DNA of 64,000 nucleotides from Leucobacter sp. PH1c (lineage in GTDB: Bacteria; Actinomycetota; Actinomycetes; Actinomycetales; Microbacteriaceae): positions 1 through 64,000 of the forward strand of contig NZ_AYMV01000032.1 in the NCBI RefSeq assembly GCF_000633415.1, written 5' to 3'. The notes beneath the pieces were generated by a model. That model had not been told where the DNA came from, did not search any database, and saw only the letters and a list, made by a program, of their open reading frames with translations. The stretch's first letter is position 1; each line of letters starts with the position of its first letter. Shown here piece after piece: positions 1 to 7,843 of the stretch. The translations under genes were made by a program, and so were the position numbers.

Positions 1-398
1 GACTTCAGCTCCTCGATGAACAGCTCGCGGCGCGCCTTCGTGAGTCCGAGGCCGAGGCCGCGCGACTTGCCGCGCTGGAGCGCGAGCGCGAGGTTCTGCT
101 CGATCGTGAGATCCGGTGCCGTGCCCGCCATCGGGTCCTGGAACACGCGGCCGACGTAGCGCGCCCGCTGGTACTCCTTGAGCTTCGAAACGGGGTTGCC
201 GTCGATGCTCAGTTCCCCCGTGTCGACGGTGTAGCGGCCGGCGATCGCGTTGAGCAGCGTCGACTTGCCCGCGCCGTTCGAGCCGATCACGGTGACGAAG
301 TCGCCCTCATCAAGCTTCAGGCTGAGGTCAACGAGCGCCTTGCGCTCGTTGATCGTGCCGGCGAAGAACGTCTTCGAGATCCGGTCAATGTTCAGCAT
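1..398 (-). CDS. ABC transporter ATP-binding protein (partial, TrpZ-like)
   Basis: This is the ATPase of an ABC importer; only about the first 132 residues lie in the window and the gene runs off the left edge. It starts MLNIDRISKTFF and carries a Walker A motif GSNGAGKST near residue 40, followed by a Q-loop region (VFQDPMAGTAPDLT). It lies 6 bp downstream of the permease and is the third gene of a substrate-binding protein, permease, ATPase operon. The family powers uptake by hydrolysing ATP at the inner face of the membrane. The signature and Walker B motifs are outside the window, so completeness cannot be judged. Confidence 0.9.
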   Translation of the reverse strand, partial: MLNIDRISKTFFAGTINERKALVDLSLKLDEGDFVTVIGSNGAGKSTLLNAIAGRYTVDTGELSIDGNPVSKLKEYQRARYVGRVFQDPMAGTAPDLTIEQNLALALQRGKSRGLGLGLTKARRELFIEELK

Positions 399-404
399 GG
401 TCTC

Positions 405-1355
405 TTACCTCTCCACCGGGACGGTCACGCCCGTAGTTGCCGATGCCACCGGGTCCGGTGCCGGATCCCCGCCGCGCTTGTTGCCGCGGTCGCGCAGCGA
501 GGGTAGCTTCTTCAGGAAGCCCCAGCGCGGGAGCAGCAGCGCCGCGACCACGAGGACCGCGGTGACGAGCTTCATGTCGTTCGGGTTGAGCCCGGCCTGC
601 AGTGCGAAGAAGATGATGAGGCGGTAGATGATGGCGCCCAGCACGACGGCGAGGCTCGCGAGCCAGATGAAGCGCTGGCCGAAGATCGCCTGCCCGAGAA
701 TCACGGAGGCGAGGCCGATCAGGATGAGGCCAATGCCCATGCTGATGTCGGCGAAGCCCTGGTACTGCGCCACGAGCGCGCCGCAGAGGGCCACGAGCCC
801 GTTCGAGAGCGCGAGGGTGAGGATCTTCGTGCCGTCGGTGTTGACGCCGAAGCTGCGGATCATCTGCTCGTTGTTGCCCGTGGCCTGGATCGAGAGCCCG
901 AGGTCGGTCGAGAGGAACCAGTCGATCACGATCTTGAGGAGGATGACGGCGACCAGGATGATGCCGATGCCCGCCCAGGTGCCGAGTACGCCCGCGTCCT
1001 TGAGCGGCGTGAAGATCGTCTCCGCGCGCAACAGGGGCAGATTGGCCTTCCCCATGATGCGGAGGTTGATCGACCACAGCGCGATCATCGTGAGGATACC
1101 GGCGAGCAGGCCGTCGATCCGGCCCTTTGTGTGCAGGAGGCCCGTGATGGCGCCAGCGACGAGGCCGGCGGCGCCGCCCGCGAGCGTGGCGAGCACGGGG
1201 TTCTGCCCCGCGGTGATGAGGGAGGCGGCCACGGCCGCGCCGGTCGTGAAGCTGCCGTCGACCGTGAGGTCGGGGAAGTTGAGGACGCGGAAGGTGAGGT
1301 ACACGCCCAGCGCCATCACGCCATAGATGAGGCCAAGCTCGATTGCGCCGATCAT
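405..1355 (-). CDS. ABC transporter permease (TrpY-like, branched-chain-permease fold)
   Basis: This integral membrane permease of about 316 residues has repeated hydrophobic segments and the N-terminus MIGAIELGLIYGVMALGVYL. The motif FRVLNFPDLTVDGSF is typical of permeases paired with PF04392 substrate-binding proteins. The ATG at 1355 lies 2 bp after the stop of the binding-protein gene, which suggests translational coupling. A much longer open frame extends upstream, but it is the antisense-type shadow of the binding-protein gene and has no permease-like sequence. The C-terminal 30 residues are hydrophilic. The substrate cannot be read from sequence: relatives transport tryptophan in streptococci (TrpXYZ), but many remain unassigned. 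Confidence 0.88.
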   Translation of the reverse strand: MIGAIELGLIYGVMALGVYLTFRVLNFPDLTVDGSFTTGAAVAASLITAGQNPVLATLAGGAAGLVAGAITGLLHTKGRIDGLLAGILTMIALWSINLRIMGKANLPLLRAETIFTPLKDAGVLGTWAGIGIILVAVILLKIVIDWFLSTDLGLSIQATGNNEQMIRSFGVNTDGTKILTLALSNGLVALCGALVAQYQGFADISMGIGLILIGLASVILGQAIFGQRFIWLASLAVVLGAIIYRLIIFFALQAGLNPNDMKLVTAVLVVAALLLPRWGFLKKLPSLRDRGNKRGGDPAPDPVASATTGVTVPVER

Positions 1356-1357
1356 GG

Positions 1358-2368
1358 TTACTTCACCACGTTTCCTGCGCGCTCGACGAGCGCCGCGGGC
1401 AGCTCGACGCCGAAGCGCTTCGCCGCGTCCGGGTTGATGGTGAGCTCGAGGTCCTTCGAGGTCTCCACCGGCATGGTCGCGGGATCGGCGCCGTCCTTCA
1501 GGATCCGGATCGCCATCTCGCCCGTCTGCATGCCGAGCTTCGTGTAGTCGATGCCGACCGTTGCGGCCGCGCCGCCCTCGACGTGCGTCGAGTCGGAGCC
1601 GACCACGAGGATCCCCTTGTCCTCGGCGACACCCACGATGGCGCCGATGCCCGAGGCGACGAGGTTGTCGCTCGGCGTGTAGATCGCGTCGACGTCGCCG
1701 AGCGACTCGGTCGCCTGCATCAGCTCGGACGCGTTCGTGACGGTTGCTTCGACGACCTCGATGCCGTGCTTCTTCGCCGCCTCGCGGGCGAGCTCCACCT
1801 GCACCTGCGAGTTGACCTCGCCCGAGCCGTAGACCATGCCGATCTTCTTCGTGTCGGGCTTGATCTCGGTGATGAGGTCGATCTGCTCCGCGACGGGGCT
1901 GAGGTCGCTCGTGCCCGTCACGTTGCCGCCGGGCTTCTCGTTCGAGGCGACGAGGTCGGCTGCAACCGCGTCGGTGACGGCGGTGAAGAGCACCGGCACG
2001 TCGGTGAGGTTCTGGGCCGCGGCCTGAGCCGAGGGCGTCGCGATGGCGAGGGCCAGGTCCACGCCGTCGCTCGCGAAGGTCTGCGCGATCGTCGTCGCGG
2101 TCGCGACCTCGGCGTTCGCGTTCTTCACATCGAAGGTGACGGTCTCGCCCTCGACGTAGCCGGCGTCGATGAAGGCCTGCTTGAAGCCCTCCGCCGCCGC
2201 GTCGAGCGCGGGGTGCTGCACGAACTGGCTGATGCCGATCGTGACCGAGTCGGCGTCCCCGCCGCCCTGCTCCCCCGCACCCGAGGTGCAGCCGCTCAGT
2301 ACGAGCGCAGCCGCCGCGGCCAGTCCGGCGACACCGAGCGCCCGGGTCCGAAAGCGTGTGCTTGCCAT
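1358..2368 (-). CDS. ABC transporter substrate-binding lipoprotein (PF04392, TrpX-like)
   Basis: This 336-residue extracytoplasmic binding protein starts with a positively charged n-region and a hydrophobic segment. A lipobox, VLSGC, puts the lipidated cysteine near residue 27. The mature part reads like the ABC_sub_bind family, with motifs such as VPVLFTAVTDAV and KKIGMVYGSGEVNSQVQ. It is the first gene of the importer operon, followed 2 bp later by the permease and then the ATPase. Family members bind amino acids such as tryptophan or other small solutes; the ligand here is unknown. The start is well placed, with the signal peptide beginning immediately. Confidence 0.9.
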   Translation of the reverse strand: MASTRFRTRALGVAGLAAAAALVLSGCTSGAGEQGGGDADSVTIGISQFVQHPALDAAAEGFKQAFIDAGYVEGETVTFDVKNANAEVATATTIAQTFASDGVDLALAIATPSAQAAAQNLTDVPVLFTAVTDAVAADLVASNEKPGGNVTGTSDLSPVAEQIDLITEIKPDTKKIGMVYGSGEVNSQVQVELAREAAKKHGIEVVEATVTNASELMQATESLGDVDAIYTPSDNLVASGIGAIVGVAEDKGILVVGSDSTHVEGGAAATVGIDYTKLGMQTGEMAIRILKDGADPATMPVETSKDLELTINPDAAKRFGVELPAALVERAGNVVK

Positions 2369-2672
2369 GGGTGTTCCTCACTCCAGTGTGATGATCCTCG
2401 GGCGATGCTGCGCCGAGGGTTCCTGCTCGACGCCATGGTGACATCGATGTCCGTTGCTCGATCGTAGTGAGCTTCCGATTCCGAGTAAACCTGACAGGTA
2501 AACGGTAGACAGATATGACAAATCGGACAGCACAATCGAGATATTGCTAGTCAAGTTGCTCGGTTTTCCGCATCTCGTTCAGTGCGGCGCCGAGCCGAGC
2601 GCGCGGCGGGCCCCGGCGGCCGGAGTACCGAGCGGACCTCCCTGTCCGCCCGCGCGCCGGCCGCCGCGCCGG
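2369..2672. other. Intergenic region, promoter side of the TrpX-like operon
   Basis: This 304-bp gap lies between the binding-protein start and the end of the aminotransferase gene. The half near the binding-protein gene is relatively A+T-rich and presumably holds its promoter. It contains a small palindrome ACCTGACAGGT at 2489-2499 flanked by direct TAAAC repeats, which could be an operator. The G+C-rich half near 2615-2665 has a long-looped inverted repeat (GGCGGCCGG / CCGGCCGCC) that might terminate the aminotransferase gene. No coding potential was seen. Confidence 0.4.
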
Positions 2673-3761
2673 TTAGGCTGCGCCGCCGATGCCCTCGGCG
2701 CGCACGGCCTCGATCACGAGATCGTTCTCCGAGGGATCCCCGATCGAGATGCGCACGCCCTCGCCCGCGAACGCGCGCGCCGAGATCCCGTGCCGTTCGA
2801 GCGCCGCGGCCGCGTCGGCCGTCGCCTCGCCGAGCGGGAGCCACACGAAGTTCGCCTGCGAGGGCACCACGGCGACCCCGGCATCGCGGAGCGCGCGCGT
2901 GAGGCGATCCCGCTCGAGCACCATCTCGTCGATGCGCACCTGGAGCTCGCCCTCCGCCTCGAGCGAGGCGACGGCGGCCTCCTGCGCGAGGCGCGTCACC
3001 GCGAACGGGATGGCGACCTTCCGGAGCGCCTCCGCGACGGCGTCGGGCGCGATCGCGTACCCGACGCGGAGGCCCGCGAGCCCGTACGCCTTCGAGAAGG
3101 TGTGGAGCACCGCGACGTTGTCGTAGCGGCGGAAGAAGTCGATCCCGCTCGGGGAGTCGGCGTCCACGTCGAAGTGCACGTACGCCTCGTCCACCACGAC
3201 GAGCACGTCGCTCGGCACGCGCGCCATGAACGCCTCGAGCTCCTCCGCCGACACGACCGTGCCGGTCGGGTTGTTCGGGTTGCACACGAAGATCAGGCGC
3301 GTGCGGTCCGTGATGGCATCGGCCATGGCCGCGAGATCGTGGCGCGCGTCCGCGTCGAGGGGCACCTCGACGGGCACGGCGCCCGCGACGCGGACGAGGA
3401 TCGGGTAGGCCTCGAACGAGCGCCAGGCGAACATCACCTCGTCGCCGGGACCGGCGAGCGCGTGGATCAGCTGCGCGGCGACCTCGACCGAGCCGGAGCC
3501 GAGCGCGAGGTTGTCGGGCGAGACGTCGAAGCGAGCGGCGAGCGCCTCCGTGAGCTCCGCGGCGGCGATGCTCGGGTAGCGGCTGATCGACTCCGGGAGC
3601 GCCGCGGCGAGGCGACGCACGACCGAGGGCAGGGGCGCGTAGGGGTTCTCGTTCGACGAGAGCTTCACGCTCCGCCCGTCCGGGCCGACGGGCGCCGGCT
3701 TCCCCGCGCGGTACGCCGCGACCAGTTCGAGCCCCGGCCGGAACTGCGTCACCTTCGACAT
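2673..3761 (-). CDS. HisC-family PLP aminotransferase
   Basis: This fold-type I PLP enzyme of 362 residues is of the histidinol-phosphate / aromatic aminotransferase family. It has the N-terminal signature LSSNENPYAPLPS, the NNPTGT motif, the DEAYVHF aspartate-tyrosine pair that contacts PLP, and the Schiff-base lysine at about residue 224 in SKAYGLAGLRVGYA. The C-terminal VRISIGDPSEND matches the substrate-carboxylate arginine region. The ATG at 3761 has AAGGAG five bases upstream, favouring it over an earlier in-frame start. No other his genes are present, and it is divergent from an Lrp-type regulator. A role in aromatic amino acid transamination is therefore as likely as histidine synthesis. 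Confidence 0.9.
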   Translation of the reverse strand: MSKVTQFRPGLELVAAYRAGKPAPVGPDGRSVKLSSNENPYAPLPSVVRRLAAALPESISRYPSIAAAELTEALAARFDVSPDNLALGSGSVEVAAQLIHALAGPGDEVMFAWRSFEAYPILVRVAGAVPVEVPLDADARHDLAAMADAITDRTRLIFVCNPNNPTGTVVSAEELEAFMARVPSDVLVVVDEAYVHFDVDADSPSGIDFFRRYDNVAVLHTFSKAYGLAGLRVGYAIAPDAVAEALRKVAIPFAVTRLAQEAAVASLEAEGELQVRIDEMVLERDRLTRALRDAGVAVVPSQANFVWLPLGEATADAAAALERHGISARAFAGEGVRISIGDPSENDLVIEAVRAEGIGGAA

Positions 3762-3937
3762 GCTCACTCCTTCAGATTGCATCGTTGCCGCGCCCCACCG
3801 GGGCGAGCCTGCTGACCGAGCCACTCTAGGGAGCCCGCAGCGGCACGTCAAACGGTACAAGAAACGCTCGACATTGTGCTCAGTTCGTATAGCCTGATCA
3901 CGGAATCTTGGTACAGAATGCCACGTCAAGGAGGATC
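3762..3937. promoter_or_regulatory. Divergent regulatory region between HisC-like gene and Lrp gene
   Basis: This 176-bp region separates two divergently transcribed genes. It contains imperfect direct repeats CGGTACAAG near 3864 and TGGTACAGA near 3910, and an A+T-rich stretch with TATAGC suitable for a -10 element. AAGGAGG at 3928-3934 is a strong ribosome binding site for the Lrp gene. An Lrp-family protein often binds the region between itself and a divergent target; that it does so here is inference. Confidence 0.4.
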
Positions 3938-4411
3938 ATGAGCATCGACCAACTGGATGCCAGGCTCATCACGCTCATCAGCGAGAACGCGGGGATCTCC
4001 GTCGTGGAGTGCGCCCGCCGCCTCGGCGTCGCCCGCGCCACCGCCCAGGGCCGTCTCGACCGCCTCCGCCGCACGGGCGTGATCGCGTCCGAGGCGCCAC
4101 AGATCGACCCGGCCGCGCTCGGCTACCCGCTCCGCACTTTCTGCACGATCCAGATCCTCCAGTCGGTGGGCCACCAGCGGGTCGCCGAGGGCCTCGCGCG
4201 GATCCCGGAGCTGCTCGAGCTGCACACGATCACGGGCGACTACGACATGATGGCGACGATCGTCTCGCGCTCGACGCACGATCTGCAGCGCGTGCTCGAC
4301 CTGATCTCGCACACCGAGGGCGTTGCCCGGGCCTCGACGCGGCTCGCACTCGAGAGCCACTTCAAGAACCGGACGCTGCCGCTCGTGCGCAGCACCGCTC
4401 CCGAGAGCTAG
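3938..4411 (+). CDS. Lrp/AsnC family transcriptional regulator
   Basis: This is a feast/famine regulator of 157 residues, the usual length for the family. The N-terminal helix-turn-helix covers roughly residues 5-55 (LDARLITLISENAGISVVEC, then GVARATAQGRLDRL). The C-terminal RAM/AsnC effector domain contains the G-x-YD motif (TITGDYDMMATI). The ATG at 3938 follows AAGGAGG with four-base spacing, so the earlier in-frame GTG is unlikely. It is divergent from the HisC-like aminotransferase, which suggests amino-acid-responsive control of that gene. Its 3' end overlaps the convergent PEBP gene by four bases. Confidence 0.92.
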   Translation: MSIDQLDARLITLISENAGISVVECARRLGVARATAQGRLDRLRRTGVIASEAPQIDPAALGYPLRTFCTIQILQSVGHQRVAEGLARIPELLELHTITGDYDMMATIVSRSTHDLQRVLDLISHTEGVARASTRLALESHFKNRTLPLVRSTAPES

Positions 4412-4971
4412 GCCGCCTGGCCGTACTCCCCGGTCGCCACGATGATCGCGCGGGCCAGCACGGCGTCGCGCATCAGGAAGCCCAGCACGGCGGGCGTCGC
4501 CTGCGGGTCGACGTCGATGTGCTCGACGTCGAGCGCGTGCACCACGAACCAGTAGTGGTGCACCCCCGTGCCCTCGGGCGGCGCCGCACCCGTGAAGGCG
4601 GGCTCGCGGAGCTCGTTCGGCATCGTCACCGCGCCCTCGGGGAGCAACTCGCCGCCCGGGGCGCCCGCACCCGCGGCGAGCTCGGTGACCGAGGCCGGCA
4701 GATTCGCCACCGACCAGTGCCAGAACCCGGAGCCCGTCGGGGCGTCCGGATCGAAGCAGGTCACCACGAAGCTGCGGGTCTCCTCGGGGAAGCCGGACCA
4801 GCTGAGCTGCGGCGAGCGGTTCGAGCCGCCCGCCCCGGCCGCGTAGAGCTCGGCGGGCAGCGGCTCGCCGTCCTGGATATCGGTGCTCGCGAGGGTGAAA
4901 CTCGGGACCTGGCGCATCCCCGCGTACGGGTTGAGCGCGCCGCGCCCCTGCTGTGCATGCGTCATATTCAT
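4408..4971 (-). CDS. YbhB/YbcL family phosphatidylethanolamine-binding-like protein
   Basis: This 187-residue protein belongs to the PEBP / Raf-kinase-inhibitor-like family. The family hallmarks are visible: LSWSGFPEETRSFVVTCFDP, then DPDAPTGSGFWHW in the ligand-binding pocket, and later VHHYWFVVHALD. It lacks a signal peptide and is probably cytosolic. Bacterial members have no firmly assigned function. A second ATG at 4965 has better spacing to a GAGG sequence and may be the true start. The gene converges on, and overlaps, the Lrp gene and is divergent from the FadR-type regulator. Confidence 0.88.
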   Translation of the reverse strand: MNMTHAQQGRGALNPYAGMRQVPSFTLASTDIQDGEPLPAELYAAGAGGSNRSPQLSWSGFPEETRSFVVTCFDPDAPTGSGFWHWSVANLPASVTELAAGAGAPGGELLPEGAVTMPNELREPAFTGAAPPEGTGVHHYWFVVHALDVEHIDVDPQATPAVLGFLMRDAVLARAIIVATGEYGQAA

Positions 4972-5087
4972 GGCCTCAATGCTCGGGCGCCGGGCGCGAC
5001 CCCGGGGGCGGGATCCGCTTCCGGCGCTGGTGTCGTGGGGCTCAGCATACGGGCCTGCGTACCCCGAAGGCGAGAGGCCGCGCCCGG

Positions 5088-5093
5088 TATACT
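5088..5093 (+). promoter_or_regulatory. Probable -10 element (TATACT) for the FadR-type gene
   Basis: TATACT lies about 45 bp upstream of the regulator start in an otherwise G+C-rich 167-bp gap. It is embedded in a short symmetric sequence, CCCGGTATACTGGG, which could be an autoregulatory operator overlapping the -10. No convincing -35 was found. Confidence 0.4.
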
Positions 5094-5138
5094 GGGCCTC
5101 GGATCGGCGTGCCTGCGCCGAAGAATTCCGGGGTGACC

Positions 5139-5918
5139 ATGGCAGTGACGACTGGCTCCGAGCGCGCTCGCGCGACGCTCGCCTTCCTGCGCCGCAAGAT
5201 CACGACGGGCGAGTGGCCGGTGGGCAGCCGGATCCCGATCGAGCCCGAGCTCGCCGAGCAGACCGGCGTCGGGCGCTCCACGGTGCGCGAGGCCGTGCGC
5301 TCGCTCGCGAGCATCGGCATGATCGAGACGCTCCCGGGGCGCGGCACCTTCGTGCGCTCCGCGGCGCCCACGAGCACGCTCCTCAACGAGTTCCTCACCG
5401 ACTTCACGCTCGAAGAGATCCTCAGCTACCGCCGCGCGCTCGAGATCGAGGCGGCGCAGCAGGCGGCGATCCACCGCACCGAGGAGGACGTCGCCGCGCT
5501 CGAGCAGGCGGCCGCCGAGGAGGTGGGGTGCACCCGCTGCCCCGTGCTCGGCTTCGCCGACGGCGCCGACTCGGCGTTCGACAGCAAGTTCCATCGGCTC
5601 GTCTTCGACGCGGCGAAGAACCGCCTCCTCGCCTCGCTCTACGCGGGGATCAACGACCGCCTGCGCACGCCCGAGCACCGCGGGCGTCTCGCGAACGTCG
5701 CGACGGGCGCCGAGATGGAGCGGGATCACGCCCGCGTCCTCGACGCGATCCGCCGCCGCGACTTCATCGACGCCGTCCACGCGATGGTCGACCACGTCGA
5801 TCACGATGTCGTGATCGTGAACGACCAGCACGAGGTCGTGCCGCCGCTCACGCGCACGCCCGAGCAGCAGCAGCGCATCGACAGCGCGCGCGAGGCGGCC
5901 GAGCGGGCCCAGGTCTAG
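5139..5918 (+). CDS. FadR-family (GntR) transcriptional regulator
   Basis: This 259-residue regulator has an N-terminal winged helix-turn-helix: LAFLRRKITTGEWPVGSRIP, then GVGRSTVREAVRSLASIGMI and the wing LPGRGTFVRS. The C-terminal all-helical FCD ligand domain contains the expected acidic and histidine residues (FHRLVFDAAKN, DHARVLDAIRRRD, MVDHVDHD), consistent with a metal-dependent carboxylate-binding pocket. The histidine-rich stretch near the C-terminus is notable. Either GTG at 5133 or ATG at 5139 could start translation. It is divergent from the PEBP gene; no metabolic gene is adjacent, so its target is unknown. Confidence 0.9.
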   Translation: MAVTTGSERARATLAFLRRKITTGEWPVGSRIPIEPELAEQTGVGRSTVREAVRSLASIGMIETLPGRGTFVRSAAPTSTLLNEFLTDFTLEEILSYRRALEIEAAQQAAIHRTEEDVAALEQAAAEEVGCTRCPVLGFADGADSAFDSKFHRLVFDAAKNRLLASLYAGINDRLRTPEHRGRLANVATGAEMERDHARVLDAIRRRDFIDAVHAMVDHVDHDVVIVNDQHEVVPPLTRTPEQQQRIDSAREAAERAQV

Positions 5919-5941
5919 CGACCCGGGGCCGCTCCCCGCGC

Positions 5942-6778
5942 TCAGCGGGGATCGAGCTCGCGGGCTGCGTAGGCCTCGAGCGCGTCGCGCACGAACGCGG
6001 CGCCCGCCGCCCCTCCGTAGTTGGCGGCGAACCGCTCGTCGGCGACGTACATCGTCCCGAGGCCCCGCAGGTACGCGGCCAGGTCGCCCTCGGGGCTCGC
6101 CGCCGGGGTCCCCGGCACGCTGCGCAGCCAGGCCACGTGGCGCGCGGCGAGCTCCTGGCCGGCAGCTCCCTCGGGCGCCGCGCCGGCCTCGGCCGCCGCG
6201 ATCCAGTCGGCGTTGAGCGCGGCCACGCGCCGCATCCACGCGCCGCGGTCGGCCTCGGCGAGCCCGCCCCACCAGCGCTCCCCCGCCCGGGCGGCGTCCT
6301 CGCCCCAGCGGGCGGCCACCTCCTCGCGGTGCTGCGCGTGGTCGAAGCCATCGAACATGTTCTCGGACATCAGATCTCCTTCGGTGTGCGGTGCGGAGGA
6401 CGGGGCGCGGCCGAGGGCCGCGATCGTGCGCTCGACGGCACCGATCTGCGCGTCGACGCGATCGCGCTCGCCGCGCAGCAGTTCCAGATGGGCGCCGAGG
6501 ATCCGCGCTTCCGCGGCCTCGGCGGTCTCCCCGCGGGCGGCCCGGTGCGCCGCCTCCGCGTCCTGCGCGGCGAGCACCTCCCCGATCGCGGCGAGCCCGA
6601 GCCCGAGCCCGCGCAGCAGCAACACGCGCTGCAGCCGCACGAGCGCGCGATCGTCGTAGAAGCGATAGCCGCTCGCGCCGATCCGGCTCGGGGGCACGAG
6701 GCCGATCCGGTCGTAGTGGCGCAGCGTGCGCGAGGTTGTCCCCGCGGCGCGCGCCACCTCCTGGATCGAGCGTTCCAT
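5942..6778 (-). CDS. MerR-family regulator with TipAS-like effector domain
   Basis: This 278-residue protein has a MerR DNA-binding domain at residues 1-75 (MERSIQEVARAAGTTSRTLR, HYDRIGLVPPSRIGASGYRF). A coiled-coil dimerisation helix follows at about 75-120. The C-terminal TipAS/AntA-type domain contains MFDGFDHAQHREEVAARWG and a KR-free WWGGLAEADRG segment. TipA-type regulators bind hydrophobic compounds such as thiopeptides and activate their own promoter. The ATG at 6778 is preceded by a purine-rich GGGGGAG. A MerR-type promoter with a 19-bp spacer lies directly upstream, supporting autoactivation. Confidence 0.92.
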   Translation of the reverse strand: MERSIQEVARAAGTTSRTLRHYDRIGLVPPSRIGASGYRFYDDRALVRLQRVLLLRGLGLGLAAIGEVLAAQDAEAAHRAARGETAEAAEARILGAHLELLRGERDRVDAQIGAVERTIAALGRAPSSAPHTEGDLMSENMFDGFDHAQHREEVAARWGEDAARAGERWWGGLAEADRGAWMRRVAALNADWIAAAEAGAAPEGAAGQELAARHVAWLRSVPGTPAASPEGDLAAYLRGLGTMYVADERFAANYGGAAGAAFVRDALEAYAARELDPR

Positions 6779-6825
6779 GCGCTCCCCCTTCCTCCGGGCG
6801 GCGCCCCTGCGGCGCCGTCGCACTC

Positions 6826-6856
6826 ACCGTACGAGTTGACGTTACGTCAAGGTCAA
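6826..6856 (-). promoter_or_regulatory. MerR-type promoter with 19-bp spacer and operator palindrome
   Basis: On the minus strand, TTGACC (6851-6856) and TACGGT (6826-6831) are separated by 19 bp. That overlong spacer is characteristic of promoters twisted into activity by MerR proteins. The spacer begins with a perfect palindrome TTGACGTAACGTCAA (6836-6850, 7-bp arms around one base). The element sits 48 bp upstream of the TipA-like start codon, so autoregulation is the simplest reading. Confidence 0.8.
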
Positions 6857-6904
6857 GCCCCGTGCGCGCAGCCCCGCCCCGGCCCGGGCGCGTACCATGA
6901 TCGG

Positions 6905-7843
6905 GTGACCGCCAAGATCCTGCTCTACTACGCCTTCGCCCCCATCACGGACCCGGAGGCCGTCCGCCTGTGGCAGCGCGAGCTGTGCGAGTCGCTCGGC
7001 CTGCGCGGGCGCATCATCATCTCGAAGCACGGCATCAACGGCACCGTCGGCGGCGAGCTCGACGCCTGCAAGCAGTACGCCAGGCGCACCCGCGAGTACG
7101 GGCCGCTCTCCGGCCTCGAGGTCAAGTGGAGCGACGGCACGGGCTTCGTCGCGAGCGAGCCCGAGCTGCTCCACGGCGTGGATCGCGGGGCGCCCTGGAA
7201 GCGCTCCGCCGATTTCCCGAAGCTGAGCGTCAAGGTGCGCGACGAGCTCGTCGCGTTCGGCATCCCGGACGAGACCGTGGTCGACGAGAATGGCGTGGTG
7301 GGCGGCGGCACGCACCTCTCCCCCGCGGCCGTGAACGCCCTCGTGGCCGAGCGCGGCGACGACGTCGTGTTCTTCGACGGCCGCAACGCGTGGGAGGCCG
7401 AGATCGGCCGCTTCCGCGGCGCCGTGGTGCCCGAGACGCGCACCACCCACGACTTCATCACGCAGATCGAGAGCGGCGCCTTCGACGCGCTCAAGGGGCG
7501 CCCCGTCGTGACGTACTGCACGGGCGGCATCCGCTGCGAGATCCTCTCGGCGGCGATGATCGAGCGCGGCTTCTCCGAGGTGTACCAGGTCGAGGGCGGC
7601 ATCGTGAAGTACGGCGAGGCGTTCGGCAACGATGGCCTGTGGGAGGGCTCGCTCGCGGTGTTCGACGGGCGCGAAGCGATGGACTTCGCCCCGGGCGCCG
7701 CCCGGCTCGGCCGCTGCACGGTCTGCGGCGAGCACTCGACCGAGCTGCCGAACTGCGCGGATCCAGAGTGCCGGGCCCGCTTCGTGGCCTGCGCCGCTCA
7801 CGGCGCGGTGCGCTGCCCGGCGCACGAGTCGGCCGCGGTCTAA
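6905..7843 (+). CDS. trhO: tRNA uridine(34) hydroxylase, rhodanese-type (TrhO/YceA)
   Basis: TrhO hydroxylates uridine 34 of certain tRNAs to 5-hydroxyuridine using oxygen, an early step towards wobble modifications. This 312-residue protein has the N-terminal UPF0176 domain (LLYYAFAPI, IIISKHGINGTVGG) and a rhodanese domain. The active-site loop is VVTYCTGGIRCEILSAAMIE. A cysteine-rich C-terminal tail (CTVCGEHSTELPNC...CRARFVAC) could bind a metal. Translation begins at GTG 6905; a nearby ATG is out of frame. It starts just beyond the MerR-type promoter on the opposite strand and ends overlapping the convergent TetR gene. Confidence 0.93.
   Translation: MTAKILLYYAFAPITDPEAVRLWQRELCESLGLRGRIIISKHGINGTVGGELDACKQYARRTREYGPLSGLEVKWSDGTGFVASEPELLHGVDRGAPWKRSADFPKLSVKVRDELVAFGIPDETVVDENGVVGGGTHLSPAAVNALVAERGDDVVFFDGRNAWEAEIGRFRGAVVPETRTTHDFITQIESGAFDALKGRPVVTYCTGGIRCEILSAAMIERGFSEVYQVEGGIVKYGEAFGNDGLWEGSLAVFDGREAMDFAPGAARLGRCTVCGEHSTELPNCADPECRARFVACAAHGAVRCPAHESAAV

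Noticed and set aside
405-2444. A single long minus-strand frame joining binding protein and permease regions
   Set aside because: Only its last part is permease-like. The upstream part is out of frame with the real binding-protein gene, which has its own lipoprotein signal and ends 2 bp before the permease ATG.
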